Assembly: GCF_013408745.1 (NCBI RefSeq)
Contig: NZ_JACCBJ010000001.1
Coordinates: forward strand, 2,852,001-2,916,000
Direction: 5' to 3'
DNA from: Leifsonia soli
GTDB taxonomy: Bacteria > Actinomycetota > Actinomycetes > Actinomycetales > Microbacteriaceae
DNA length: 64,000 nucleotides
Shown here: positions 1-7,705 of the stretch, piece after piece
Layout: each line of letters opens with the position of its first letter
How positions within the stretch are numbered: the first letter of the stretch is position 1
Translations under genes and position numbers: made by a program
The notes under the pieces: model-generated
What the model saw: only the letters and a program-made list of their open reading frames with translations
Told to the model about the DNA's origin: nothing
Database searches by the model: none

Positions 1-564
1 CTCCGGCATCCGGCCGGGCTCCATCCCGAGCAGGCGGAAGAGCTCTTCGCTCCATTCGATGCGGCCGGTCGTCACGTCGACCGCCCAGCCGGCGAACCCG
101 GCGATGCGGGCCGCCATGCGGACGAGGGCCTCGTTGCCTGCGGCCTCCGCGGCGGACCGCTCCACGTCCCCGATGTCGCGGGCGATCGAGAGCACGGCGG
201 CCACCTCGCGGTCGGTGCCGCGCAGCGGGATGATCGTCACATCCAGTGAGCGGATGAGGCCGTCGGGTGTGACCACGCGCGTGACGTAGCGGCGGTTCTC
301 CCCGGCGAGGGCCTCCTCGAACCGCGCGAGAGTGTACGCGAGGGAGTCCGGGTGCAGGAGGCGCGCGAACGACATCCCGGTCAGCTCCTCGGCCGGATAC
401 CCGGTGAGGGCGGCGAGCGCGCTGTTGCACTCGACGAAGGTGCCGTCGACGTCGATGACGCACACGCCGTCGGGGTGCCCGTGGAACAGGGCGTCCAGGC
501 CGTTCAGCCGCAACGCGTCGGACGGAGTCGTCTGCGACGCACGAGATGGCTTCGGCTGGGGCAT
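1..564 (-). CDS. PAS-domain sensor protein (partial, C-terminus outside window)
   Basis: The first 188 residues of a minus-strand gene that runs off the left edge. Residues about 20-130 form a PAS domain: a GVCVIDVDGTFVECNSA stretch, then GYPAEELTG and a PAC-like segment around RYVTRVVTPDGLIRSLDVTI. A second PAS begins near residue 150 (AGWAVDVTTGRIEWSEELF). PAS domains sense ligands, redox or light and usually feed a kinase, cyclase or phosphatase output, which is not visible here. The ATG start is chosen because a TACAAT -10-like hexamer sits exactly 6 nt upstream, suggesting a leaderless mRNA. It is divergent from the response regulator at 824, so the two may form a signalling pair. The output domain is unknown. 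Confidence 0.8.
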   Translation of the reverse strand, partial: MPQPKPSRASQTTPSDALRLNGLDALFHGHPDGVCVIDVDGTFVECNSALAALTGYPAEELTGMSFARLLHPDSLAYTLARFEEALAGENRRYVTRVVTPDGLIRSLDVTIIPLRGTDREVAAVLSIARDIGDVERSAAEAAGNEALVRMAARIAGFAGWAVDVTTGRIEWSEELFRLLGMEPGRMPE

Positions 565-570
565 GGGGGG

Positions 571-596
571 ATTGTAGGCGGACTTTCGGGCCTACA
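571..596 (-). promoter_or_regulatory. Leaderless promoter -10 and palindrome upstream of the PAS gene
   Basis: On the minus strand TACAAT (571-576) lies 6 nt before the ATG. A perfect 7-bp inverted repeat TGTAGGC/GCCTACA (573-579 and 590-596) overlaps this -10, a layout expected of an operator. The regulator is unknown. The rest of 565-823 shows no gene. Confidence 0.35.
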
Positions 597-823
597 CTGA
601 CGGCCATGGGCACGGAAACCCCGGGCCGGGAGGTCCTCGCGGTCGCTGACGACCCGCTCTCCTGCGGATGTTCGCTGCGCGAACGCCCGCGCCTCCTCGG
701 CCGCCCGCGGCGCGGCAGCCTTCGACCGATACTGGTCAGGAGCGGCTGCCTGACCCGAACTGCTGAGCCCGCTGCGTGGCGTCCACCTCTGGGACGGTGA
801 CACAAGGGGCAGGAGCCAGAACC

Positions 824-1471
824 ATGACCGACACATCCGCACGAACACGGACCCTGCGCGCCGTGGTGGCCGACGACGATGTCTTCACGGCGTCGATGGT
901 CGCCTCCGCCCTGCGGTCGACCGGCATCGAGACCGCTCAGGCGACGAGCGCCGCCGACGCCTGGGAGATCATCGCCGAGGTCGAGCCGAACGCCGTCGTC
1001 ACCGACCTCGACTTCGGCGGAGGGGACTCGGGCGCGGAGCTGCTGTGGCGCGTCCACCGGGAGCAGCCCTGGGTCGGCCTCGTCGTGCTCACCTCGCACC
1101 TGTCGCCGCAGCTCGCGGTCGGCGACGGCACGCTGCCGCCCTCGGTCGTGTACCTCGTGAAGTCGCAGGTGAAGGACGTGGATGTGCTGGTCGCGGCGGT
1201 CGACGCCGCGATCGTCGGCGGCGACCACCAGCCGGCCGAGCCGGACGACGACGTCCGCACGGTGACGCGCGCGCAGGCGGAGGTGCTGCGCCTTGTCGCC
1301 TCCGGCGCATCCACCCGACGCATCGCCGCCGAGCGCGGGACCAGCGTCCGCGCTGTCGAGACCATGCTGGGCCGCCTCTACACGGCGCTCGGAGTGGACG
1401 CGGACGAGCAGGCCAACCCGCGGGTCACCGCCGCGCGGCTGTGGCAGCAGGGCCGGGTGCGGATCCGCTAG
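824..1471 (+). CDS. LuxR/NarL-type response regulator
   Basis: A 215-residue DNA-binding response regulator. Residues about 8-130 are a receiver domain: AVVADDD supplies the acidic pocket, TDLDFGGGDSG carries the likely phospho-acceptor Asp, VVLTSH the conserved Thr/Ser and VYLVKSQ the conserved Lys. Residues about 150-205 are a LuxR-type helix-turn-helix (RAQAEVLRLVASGASTRRIA, then SVRAVETMLGRLYTALGV). The ATG at 824 is preferred over an upstream in-frame codon because AGGAG lies 8 nt before it. It is divergent from the PAS sensor, a plausible partner, but no histidine kinase is visible. Target genes are unknown. Confidence 0.85.
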   Translation: MTDTSARTRTLRAVVADDDVFTASMVASALRSTGIETAQATSAADAWEIIAEVEPNAVVTDLDFGGGDSGAELLWRVHREQPWVGLVVLTSHLSPQLAVGDGTLPPSVVYLVKSQVKDVDVLVAAVDAAIVGGDHQPAEPDDDVRTVTRAQAEVLRLVASGASTRRIAAERGTSVRAVETMLGRLYTALGVDADEQANPRVTAARLWQQGRVRIR

Positions 1472-1475
1472 CGGC
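1451..1475 (+). repeat. 25-bp direct repeat, copy 1 (overlaps end of response regulator)
   Basis: A 25-bp segment from GGCCGGGTGC to GCTAGCGGC that includes the response-regulator stop codon. It recurs exactly at 1729-1753. Confidence 0.85.
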
Positions 1476-1728
1476 CGATCCCCCGCACCACCCGGCCTCC
1501 CTCCGCCCTGCCTCCCTCCGCCCTGGCCGCAAACGGAGGTGGACGCGCGAGGAAGCAGCCCGGTGTCCTCCGTTTCCCGCGACACACCGGGCGCGCGTGA
1601 GGCGGCGCCTCCGTTTCCCGCATCGACGGAAAGGGAGGAGCTGCCACGCGACACACCGGAAGGCGGCGTCGAACGGAGGCGCTGGCACGGCGACGAGGAG
1701 GCAGACACCTCCGCTTACGCACGGGCTC
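1476..1728. repeat. Intergenic region of short nested repeats
   Basis: No gene is seen. The segment between the two 25-bp repeats contains CCTCCGTTTCCCG twice (about 1567 and 1607), the reverse-complement core AACGGAGG at about 1533 and 1672, and GCGACACACCGG twice (about 1580 and 1647). These give several possible hairpins between two convergent genes. It looks like an extragenic repeat cluster. A termination role is possible but no T-run is present. Confidence 0.5.
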
Positions 1729-1753
1729 GGCCGGGTGCGGATCCGCTAGCGGC
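1729..1753 (+). repeat. 25-bp direct repeat, copy 2 (overlaps end of zinc-ribbon gene)
   Basis: An exact second copy of 1451-1475. It covers the stop codon of the convergent minus-strand zinc-ribbon gene, so both genes end inside a copy of the same repeat. Confidence 0.85.
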
Positions 1754-1964
1754 GGGTGACGAAGCGCAGCAGGCGACGCAGGGCACCCTCGCGCGGCGGC
1801 GGCGCCGCCTCGTCCGGCGCGACGTCCTCGTTCTCGGCGAAGCCGGAGTAGCCGCAGTCCTGGCAGACCAGCAGGTCGCGGTGCACGGCGAGGCCGGCGC
1901 CGTAGTAGGGGTTGCTCACGAGTCGGGCGACGCCACGGCACTGCGGACAGCTCGCCTCGCGCAT
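1746..1964 (-). CDS. Small zinc-ribbon protein
   Basis: A 72-residue protein with CPQC near residue 6 and CQDCGY near residue 34, which together make a four-cysteine zinc ribbon. A proline/acidic linker and an arginine-rich tail (LRRLLRFVTRR) follow. Size and layout suit a small nucleic-acid- or protein-binding accessory factor; no specific function can be assigned. It converges with the response-regulator gene, and its stop codon lies in the second 25-bp repeat. Cysteine spacing and GC-rich third positions support it as a real gene. Confidence 0.65.
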   Translation of the reverse strand: MREASCPQCRGVARLVSNPYYGAGLAVHRDLLVCQDCGYSGFAENEDVAPDEAAPPPREGALRRLLRFVTRR

Positions 1965-2194
1965 GACCCCTCCTCTCCTCCGTCCCCATCATCCGCCCAC
2001 GGGATGTGCGCATCCGGCCGGTCTGTTCGGCTCCCGAACGTACTCGCGGAGCTCAGACCCCCCGTCCGGGGGCATACCGGTGACGGTCTCGTGAACAGCG
2101 GGTGAAGCCGGGGACGACGGCCCGGGGAGCGCTTCTAGGATCGCTGACGCCGGACCGTCGCCGGCGTCCCATCCCCCACAGGAGTCATCCCCCG

Positions 2195-3403
2195 ATGTCG
2201 ACCCGCGCCCGGCTCGCCGCCTTCTTCGCGGCCCTCGGTGCGCTGGTCGTCGTCGCGACGATCCTGACGATCGCGCTGCGACCGGTGGCTGTCGCGCCCA
2301 CCGCACCCGACGCCTTCGACATCACCGCGGGGATGGACGACTGCGGCCGGGGCTGGGGCGAAGCCGGCGCCGCAGAGACCGACAGCGCTGCCGCGGCCGC
2401 GGCCGTGCGCGGCGGCGACCAGACCTTCACGGTGACCAATACGACCGTCGGCGGCATCGAGGTCTACGTCCAGGCCGTCGACAGCAAGCGCGTCTACCTC
2501 GACCTCGAGAGCATCGGGGCCGGCGCCCACGCCACGGCCCGCGTGACGCTCGGCGCCGGCCGCTACCGCTTCGTGTGCCTGCCGGCCGACGCCGACCCCG
2601 TCCGCGGTCCCGTCGTCACCGTCGGAAAGGCGCCGCCGGGCTCACCGCTCACCCCCGGAATCGTTCCCGTCACACGCACCGATCTCATCCCCGTGGCGAA
2701 GGCCTACACCGCCTGGGTCGCCTCCCGGCTCCCCGCGCTCCGCCAGCAGGTCGCCGCCGTCGCGGCCGACGCCGAGGAGGGCGACTTACCGGCCGCACGA
2801 CGCGACTGGCTGACGGCACACACCACCTACGAGACGCTCGGCGCGGCGTATGACGCCTTCGGCGAGCTCGGCGACCAGCTCGACGGGGTGCCGCGCGGCG
2901 AGCCGACCGGGTTCCACCTCGTGGAGTCGCAGCTCTGGCAGGGGGATGCGGCAGCGACCGTCGCCGTCTCCGCCGACGCGCTGCTCGGCCTGGTCGACCG
3001 GCTGCAGGCCGAGTTCGCCGACGTGCAGCTCGATCCCGGCGACGTGGCGCTCCGGGCGCACGAGATCGTCGAGGATGCGATCCAGGACACGCTGACCGGC
3101 GCGACCGACGCCGGCTCCGGCACCTCGCTGGCGAGCGCCGACGCCGAGCTGACCGGAGCCGAGCAGGCGCTCGCGCCGCTGGAGCCGGTGCTCGCCGGCC
3201 GCTACGACCGCCTCGGCGACACGCGCGCCGCCCTCGCCGCAGCCCACGCGGTCGTCGAGACGCACCGCGCCTCCGACGGCACCTGGACGCCGCTCGCGCA
3301 GCTCAGCCGGGCCGATCGGGAGCGGGTGGATGCCGCGCTCGACCGCGCCGCGGAACTCCTGGCGCCCGTCGCCGCGATCTGCGACCCGAGGAGGGACTCA
3401 TGA
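2195..3403 (+). CDS. efeO: EfeO-type iron-uptake protein (cupredoxin + M75 imelysin domains)
   Basis: A 402-residue exported protein of the EfeUOB ferrous/ferric iron import system. An N-terminal hydrophobic anchor (about 6-30) is followed by a cupredoxin-like domain (about 45-150) and an M75 imelysin domain (about 165-400). The M75 hallmarks are visible: WLTAHTTYETLGAAYDAFG and GFHLVE near residue 239 (the GxHxxE metal motif). The ATG at 2195 has an AGGAG-like site about 10 nt upstream. The stop overlaps the efeB start by 4 nt. The EfeU permease normally found beside it is not in this window. EfeO is thought to bind iron outside the membrane and deliver it to the permease. Confidence 0.85.
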   Translation: MSTRARLAAFFAALGALVVVATILTIALRPVAVAPTAPDAFDITAGMDDCGRGWGEAGAAETDSAAAAAAVRGGDQTFTVTNTTVGGIEVYVQAVDSKRVYLDLESIGAGAHATARVTLGAGRYRFVCLPADADPVRGPVVTVGKAPPGSPLTPGIVPVTRTDLIPVAKAYTAWVASRLPALRQQVAAVAADAEEGDLPAARRDWLTAHTTYETLGAAYDAFGELGDQLDGVPRGEPTGFHLVESQLWQGDAAATVAVSADALLGLVDRLQAEFADVQLDPGDVALRAHEIVEDAIQDTLTGATDAGSGTSLASADAELTGAEQALAPLEPVLAGRYDRLGDTRAALAAAHAVVETHRASDGTWTPLAQLSRADRERVDAALDRAAELLAPVAAICDPRRDS

Positions 3404-4629
3404 CGCCCATCGACCGCCGCGGCTTCCTCGCCGCCGGTGCGGCCACCGTCGCCGGAGCAGGGCTCGCGACGGGAGCGCGTCCCCCGGCAGCGGACCGGCC
3501 CGCCGCGGACCGGCCCGCCGCGGAGCGGCCCGCCGCGCTTCCGTTCCACGGCCGCCACCAGCAGGGCATCCTCACCCCGCCGCAGCGCGAGGCGTCGTTC
3601 GTCGCCCTCGACGTCACCGCTGCATCCCGCGCCGAACTCGCCGACCTGCTGAAGACGATCACCGAGCGCGCCCGCTTCCTCACCACCGGGGGAACCCCGC
3701 CCGACCCGGGTCTCGCCGCGCCGCCGCGCGACTCCGGCGTGCTCGGGCCGACCGTTGTGCCCGACGCTCTCACGGTCACGCTCTCGGCCGGGGCATCGCT
3801 CTTCGACGAGCGGTTCGGGCTGGCCTCCCGCAGACCCGCCCGGCTGCGGACGATGGACGAGTTCCCCGACGACGCCCTCCGGCGCGACGTCTGCGACGGC
3901 GACCTCCTGCTGCAGGTGTGCGCGGCCGACCGGGATGCGGTCACGCACGCCGTCCGCGAGATCGCCCGGGCGACCCGCGGCGCGATGCAGGTGCGCTGGC
4001 GGCAGGACGGCTTCGTCTCGCCGCCCCGGCCGAGCGGCACCCCGCGCAACCTGATGGGGTTCAAGGACGGCACGAGCAACCCGGACACCGGCGATGCCGC
4101 CGAGATGGCGCGCCTGGTCTGGGCGAAGGCCGGCGACGAGCCCGCCTGGGCGGCCGATGGCAGCTACCACGTCGTCCGCGTCATCCGGATGCTGGTCGAG
4201 TTCTGGGATCGGGTGAACCTGCACGAGCAGGAGAACATGATCGGCCGGCGGCGCGACAGCGGCGCCCCGCTCACCGCGTCCGCGGAGTTCGACGACCCCC
4301 ACTTCGAGAACGACCCGACCGGCGATGTGATCCAGCTCGACGCGCACATCCGGCTCGCCAACCCGCGCACGAAGGGGACGGCGGACCAGCGGATGCTGCG
4401 CCGCGCCTACAACTACGACGGCGGTCTCGACGCCAACGGCAACCTCGACATGGGCCTCGTCTTCGTCGCCTTCAACCAGGACCTCGACCGGCAGTTCGTC
4501 GCCGTCCAGAAGCGGCTCGCCGGCGAGCCGCTCACCGACTACATCCAGCCCTTCGGCGGCGGCTACTACTTCGCGCTGCCCGGAGCCCGCGACTCCTCCG
4601 ACTGGCTCGGGCGAACGATGCTCGCCTGA
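3400..4629 (+). CDS. efeB: EfeB-type DyP peroxidase, Tat-exported
   Basis: A 409-residue haem peroxidase of the dye-decolourising family. The N-terminus has a twin-arginine signal (DRRGFLAAGAATVAGAG), so it is folded with haem before export. GFKDGTSNP near residue 220 is the DyP GxxDG motif with the distal Asp, and AHIRLANPR near residue 315 carries the expected proximal haem His. In EfeUOB systems EfeB acts on the iron substrate outside the membrane (ferrous oxidation or haem handling). It is translationally coupled to efeO by ATGA. Just after the signal peptide is a low-complexity ADRPA repeat from a 15-bp tandem repeat. Confidence 0.87.
   Translation: MTPIDRRGFLAAGAATVAGAGLATGARPPAADRPAADRPAAERPAALPFHGRHQQGILTPPQREASFVALDVTAASRAELADLLKTITERARFLTTGGTPPDPGLAAPPRDSGVLGPTVVPDALTVTLSAGASLFDERFGLASRRPARLRTMDEFPDDALRRDVCDGDLLLQVCAADRDAVTHAVREIARATRGAMQVRWRQDGFVSPPRPSGTPRNLMGFKDGTSNPDTGDAAEMARLVWAKAGDEPAWAADGSYHVVRVIRMLVEFWDRVNLHEQENMIGRRRDSGAPLTASAEFDDPHFENDPTGDVIQLDAHIRLANPRTKGTADQRMLRRAYNYDGGLDANGNLDMGLVFVAFNQDLDRQFVAVQKRLAGEPLTDYIQPFGGGYYFALPGARDSSDWLGRTMLA
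3490..3534 (+). repeat. Three 15-bp tandem repeats inside efeB
   Basis: Three in-frame copies of GCGGACCGGCCCGCC, the third with one substitution. They encode repeated ADRPA/AERPA in the linker after the Tat signal. The 15-bp unit keeps the frame, so copy number could change without breaking the gene. Confidence 0.8.
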
Positions 4630-4688
4630 CCAGCGGAGGCCGCCCGTCACGACCGTGCCGGGATCAGTGAAACAAGGAAGAAGGAATC

Positions 4689-6377
4689 GTGTTCAGACCC
4701 TCCCGTCTGCGCCGCTCCCCGATCGCCCTCGCGGGCGTCGCGCTCGCCGGCGCGGCCGCCCTCGCCGGCGCCGGAATCCTCGCGGGTGCGCCCGCGGTCG
4801 CCACGGCCGGCGGCTCGCACGCCGACCACTCCGCCCAGACCCTCACCCCGATCAAGCACCTCGTCGTGATCTTCGACGAGAACGTCTCGTTCGACCACTA
4901 CTTCGGGACCTACCCGAACGCCGCGAACACCGACGGGACGCCGTTCCACGCGTCTCCGCGCACCCCGCGCACCGACACCCTCGCCTCCTCCGGGACCCTG
5001 ACGAACAACCCCAACCTGTACGCGCCGAAGCGGCTCAGTCCCGCCCAGGCGGTCACGTGCGACCAGAATCACGGCTACGCCGCCGAGCAGGGCGCCGTCG
5101 ACGGCGGGAAGATGGACCTGTTCGTCCAGAAGACCGAGACCGACACCTGCACCGGCGCGTACGGAGCGCCGGGGCTCGTCATGGACTACTACGACGGCAA
5201 CACCGTCACCGGTCTGTGGAACTACGCCCAGAACTACGCCATGAGCGACAACAGCTGGGACACCACGTTCGGCCCGTCCACGCCCGGCGCCCTGAACCTC
5301 ATCTCGGGTCAGACGCACGGCGGCACGGCCTACGACCCCAAGACGGGCGCGGTGCTCACCGCCTCGACGGCCATCCAGTCGCCCGACGCGAAGGGCGTCG
5401 GGACCGTGATCGGCGATCCCGACCCCGCCTACGACGACTGCTCGGACAACGACCACACGTCGTCCTCCGCAGTGGTCGGCATGTCGGGTCGCAACATCGG
5501 CGACCTGCTCAACGCCCGGGGCGTCAGCTGGGGATGGTTCCAGGGCGGATTCACGCCGACCACCCCGTGGAACGGCCAGGCCGGGTCGTACGCCAAGTGC
5601 GACGCCGTGACGGCCACCATCGCGGGCGCGACTCCGAAGGACTACTCGCCGCACCACTCGCCGTTCCAGTACTACAGGTCCACGTCGAACCCGCATCACC
5701 TGCCGCCGACCTCGGTGAAGGCGATCGGGCACACCGACCAGGCGAACCACCAGTACGACCTGACGTCGTTCGACGCGGCGCTGAAGGCGGGCAACCTGCC
5801 GGCCGTGTCGTTCCTGAAGGCCCCGGAGGCGCAGGACGGCCACGCGGGCTACTCGAACCCGCTGGACGAGCAGAAGTTCCTGGTGAACGAGATCAACGCC
5901 CTCCAGAAGTCGGACAGCTGGTCGAGCACCGCCGTCGTCGTCGCCTACGACGACTCCGACGGCTGGTACGACCACGTGGCGCCGAAGGTCGCGAACGGGT
6001 CCGCCGACCCGGCCGTCGACCAGACGGTGTGCACGAGCGTCAAGCACGCTGCAGGCGGCTATGCCGACCGCTGCGGGCCCAGCCAGCGCCTCCCGATGCT
6101 CGTCATCTCGCCGTGGGCCGCCCAGAACCGGGTCGACCACACCCCGGTCGAGCAGACCAGCGTCCTGCGGTTCATCGAGAACAACTGGCTGACGGGCCGC
6201 ATCGGCGACGCGTCGTTCGACACGCGTGCCGGCTCGCTCGGCGGGATGTTCGACTGGTTCCACCCGCAGCAGCGGGAGGTGCTCCTCGACCCGGCGACGG
6301 GAGCGGTCAGCTCGATCGTTCCCACCCGCCCGCACTGGCCCGCGCCCCCGCGCGGCGGCTGGTCGGCGCAGCCGTAA
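4689..6377 (+). CDS. Secreted phosphoesterase / phospholipase C family protein
   Basis: A 562-residue protein of the phosphoesterase family (PF04185, bacterial phospholipase C and acid phosphatase AcpA). It starts at GTG with a purine-rich site AAGGAAGAAGGAA just upstream. A signal peptide spans about 1-40. The diagnostic motif IKHLVVIFDENVSFDHYFG lies at 55-73, where Glu64 and Asn65 are the expected metal ligands; later motifs include VAYDDSDGWYDHVAP. Substrate (phosphatidylcholine, sphingomyelin or phosphomonoesters) cannot be decided from sequence. It follows efeB by 59 nt on the same strand and ends before a strong hairpin. Confidence 0.82.
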   Translation: MFRPSRLRRSPIALAGVALAGAAALAGAGILAGAPAVATAGGSHADHSAQTLTPIKHLVVIFDENVSFDHYFGTYPNAANTDGTPFHASPRTPRTDTLASSGTLTNNPNLYAPKRLSPAQAVTCDQNHGYAAEQGAVDGGKMDLFVQKTETDTCTGAYGAPGLVMDYYDGNTVTGLWNYAQNYAMSDNSWDTTFGPSTPGALNLISGQTHGGTAYDPKTGAVLTASTAIQSPDAKGVGTVIGDPDPAYDDCSDNDHTSSSAVVGMSGRNIGDLLNARGVSWGWFQGGFTPTTPWNGQAGSYAKCDAVTATIAGATPKDYSPHHSPFQYYRSTSNPHHLPPTSVKAIGHTDQANHQYDLTSFDAALKAGNLPAVSFLKAPEAQDGHAGYSNPLDEQKFLVNEINALQKSDSWSSTAVVVAYDDSDGWYDHVAPKVANGSADPAVDQTVCTSVKHAAGGYADRCGPSQRLPMLVISPWAAQNRVDHTPVEQTSVLRFIENNWLTGRIGDASFDTRAGSLGGMFDWFHPQQREVLLDPATGAVSSIVPTRPHWPAPPRGGWSAQP

Positions 6378-6385
6378 CGTCACCT

Positions 6386-6418
6386 CGGAGGGCGGTCCGC
6401 AGTGCGGGCCGCCCTCCG
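6386..6418. terminator. Bidirectional terminator-like hairpin
   Basis: A 15-bp stem (6386-6400 with 6404-6418, one G-T pair) closes a 3-nt loop. It starts 9 nt after the phosphoesterase stop and sits between convergent genes. No long T-run follows, as is common for GC-rich actinobacterial terminators. Confidence 0.65.
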
Positions 6419-6429
6419 TCGCGCCGCGA

Positions 6430-7284
6430 TCAGGCGGAGGCCCCGCGCAGGACCTCGTCGAGCGAGAGCGGCCGGCGGCCGGTCACGCGCTCCACATCGT
6501 CGGTGACGCCGGCGAGTTCGCCCGCCGCGATGGCGGTGTAGGTGGAGACCCACGCGTCGACCTGCCAGTCGGGGGCCTTCCACTTCGCGCGCGACTCATA
6601 CGCCTCGGGGAGGGTCTCGTCGTGGAACGAGACCGCCCGGCCCCCGTGCGCGCTGAGCTTCTCGGCGACCTCCGCGAGGGTGAGCTCCTCCGGACCGGTC
6701 AGGTCGTAGGTGACGTCGGCGTGGTCCCCCGGATGCTGCAGAGCGACGGCCGCCACGCGCGCGACGTCGGCGCGGGCGACCATGGCCGCACGGCCGTCTC
6801 CGGCCGGACCGCGGATGACGCCGTCGTCGCCGACCAGGAACTCCGCGAAGTCGAGGTACAGGTTGTCGCGCAGGAACGTGTGGTGCATCCCGGACGCCCG
6901 GATGCGCTGCTCGGTCGCGTAGTGGTCGCGGGCGAGGGTGAAGGTGGCGTCCGGGGCGGCGCCGAAGAACGACGTGTAGACGATGTGGCGGACACCTGCC
7001 TCCTCCGCGGCGTCCACGAAGGCGAGGTGCTCTCCCAGACGCTCGGCGTTCTCGGCGGCGGAGACCATGAGCAGGGTCTCCACACCGTCGAGCGCGGCGA
7101 GCACCGCCTCACGGTCGCTGTACGTCGCCGCGGCGACGGTGGTGCCCGGGAATCGCGGCGCGCGCTCCGGAGACCGCGCCAGCATCCGGAACGGGACGCC
7201 GGCGTCGGCGAGCAGGTCGGCCGTCATGCGGCCGACCGCCCCGGTGACCCCGGTGACGGCGAGCGAGGGAAGGTCGGCACTCAT
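6430..7284 (-). CDS. NmrA-like NAD(P)-binding oxidoreductase/epimerase
   Basis: A 284-residue atypical short-chain dehydrogenase of the NmrA/NAD(P)H-quinone-reductase QOR2 type. The N-terminal VTGVTGAVGRMTADLL is the glycine-rich Rossmann loop, and VETLLMVSA...VDAAEEAGVRHIVYTSFFGA follows the family pattern. Such enzymes reduce quinones or sense NAD(P) redox state. The ATG at 7284 is chosen because it overlaps the stop of the upstream VOC gene by 4 nt, indicating coupled translation. Confidence 0.75.
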   Translation of the reverse strand: MSADLPSLAVTGVTGAVGRMTADLLADAGVPFRMLARSPERAPRFPGTTVAAATYSDREAVLAALDGVETLLMVSAAENAERLGEHLAFVDAAEEAGVRHIVYTSFFGAAPDATFTLARDHYATEQRIRASGMHHTFLRDNLYLDFAEFLVGDDGVIRGPAGDGRAAMVARADVARVAAVALQHPGDHADVTYDLTGPEELTLAEVAEKLSAHGGRAVSFHDETLPEAYESRAKWKAPDWQVDAWVSTYTAIAAGELAGVTDDVERVTGRRPLSLDEVLRGASA

Positions 7285-7652
7285 GTCAGCTCCCAGCACA
7301 GGCAGAAGGGATGGCCGGACGGGTCCGCGTAGACCTGGAACCCGTCCGCGGCATCGAGGTCGGCCGCTTCTCTCAGCAGCGTCGCACCGACGGCGATCGC
7401 ATGCTCGTGCGCCTCGCGGATGTCGTCGACGTAGAGGTCGAGGTGCAGCTGCTGCTGCGGGCCGTCCGGCCACGCGGGCCGCTCGTGGCCCGGAGCCAGC
7501 TGGAACCCGAGCCGCGGCTCGCCGTCCACGTCGACCGTGCGCCACGCGTCCTCGTCGCCGCGGACCTCCCCACCCATCAGGTCGGCCCAGAACGCGGACT
7601 CGCGGTCGATGTCGGACGTGTCGAACACGACGATCTGGCGTGTGATCCGCAT
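7281..7652 (-). CDS. VOC-family (glyoxalase/dioxygenase-like) protein
   Basis: A 123-residue vicinal-oxygen-chelate protein of one double-beta-alpha-beta-beta-beta unit. IVVFDTSDIDRESAFWADLMGGEV opens the first half; HLDLYVDDIREAHEHAIAVGA and the C-terminal YADPSGHPFCLCWE close the second. These resemble the glyoxalase-like domain common in actinobacteria. Whether it is enzyme or binding protein is not determined. It is coupled to the downstream reductase through ATGA. Confidence 0.75.
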   Translation of the reverse strand: MRITRQIVVFDTSDIDRESAFWADLMGGEVRGDEDAWRTVDVDGEPRLGFQLAPGHERPAWPDGPQQQLHLDLYVDDIREAHEHAIAVGATLLREAADLDAADGFQVYADPSGHPFCLCWELT

Positions 7653-7705
7653 GACAGCATCCAAGCCCACGCCGCCGACACCGGCAAGAGCCGGCCGGGA
7701 GCCGG

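Noticed and set aside
546..800. An 84-codon plus-strand frame before the response regulator
   Set aside because: Arg/Pro-rich, no ribosome site, and overlaps the PAS promoter region.
3202..6383. Long minus-strand frames opposite efeB and the phosphoesterase
   Set aside because: Low-complexity Arg/Gly/Val-rich translations without motifs; shadows of the real plus-strand genes.
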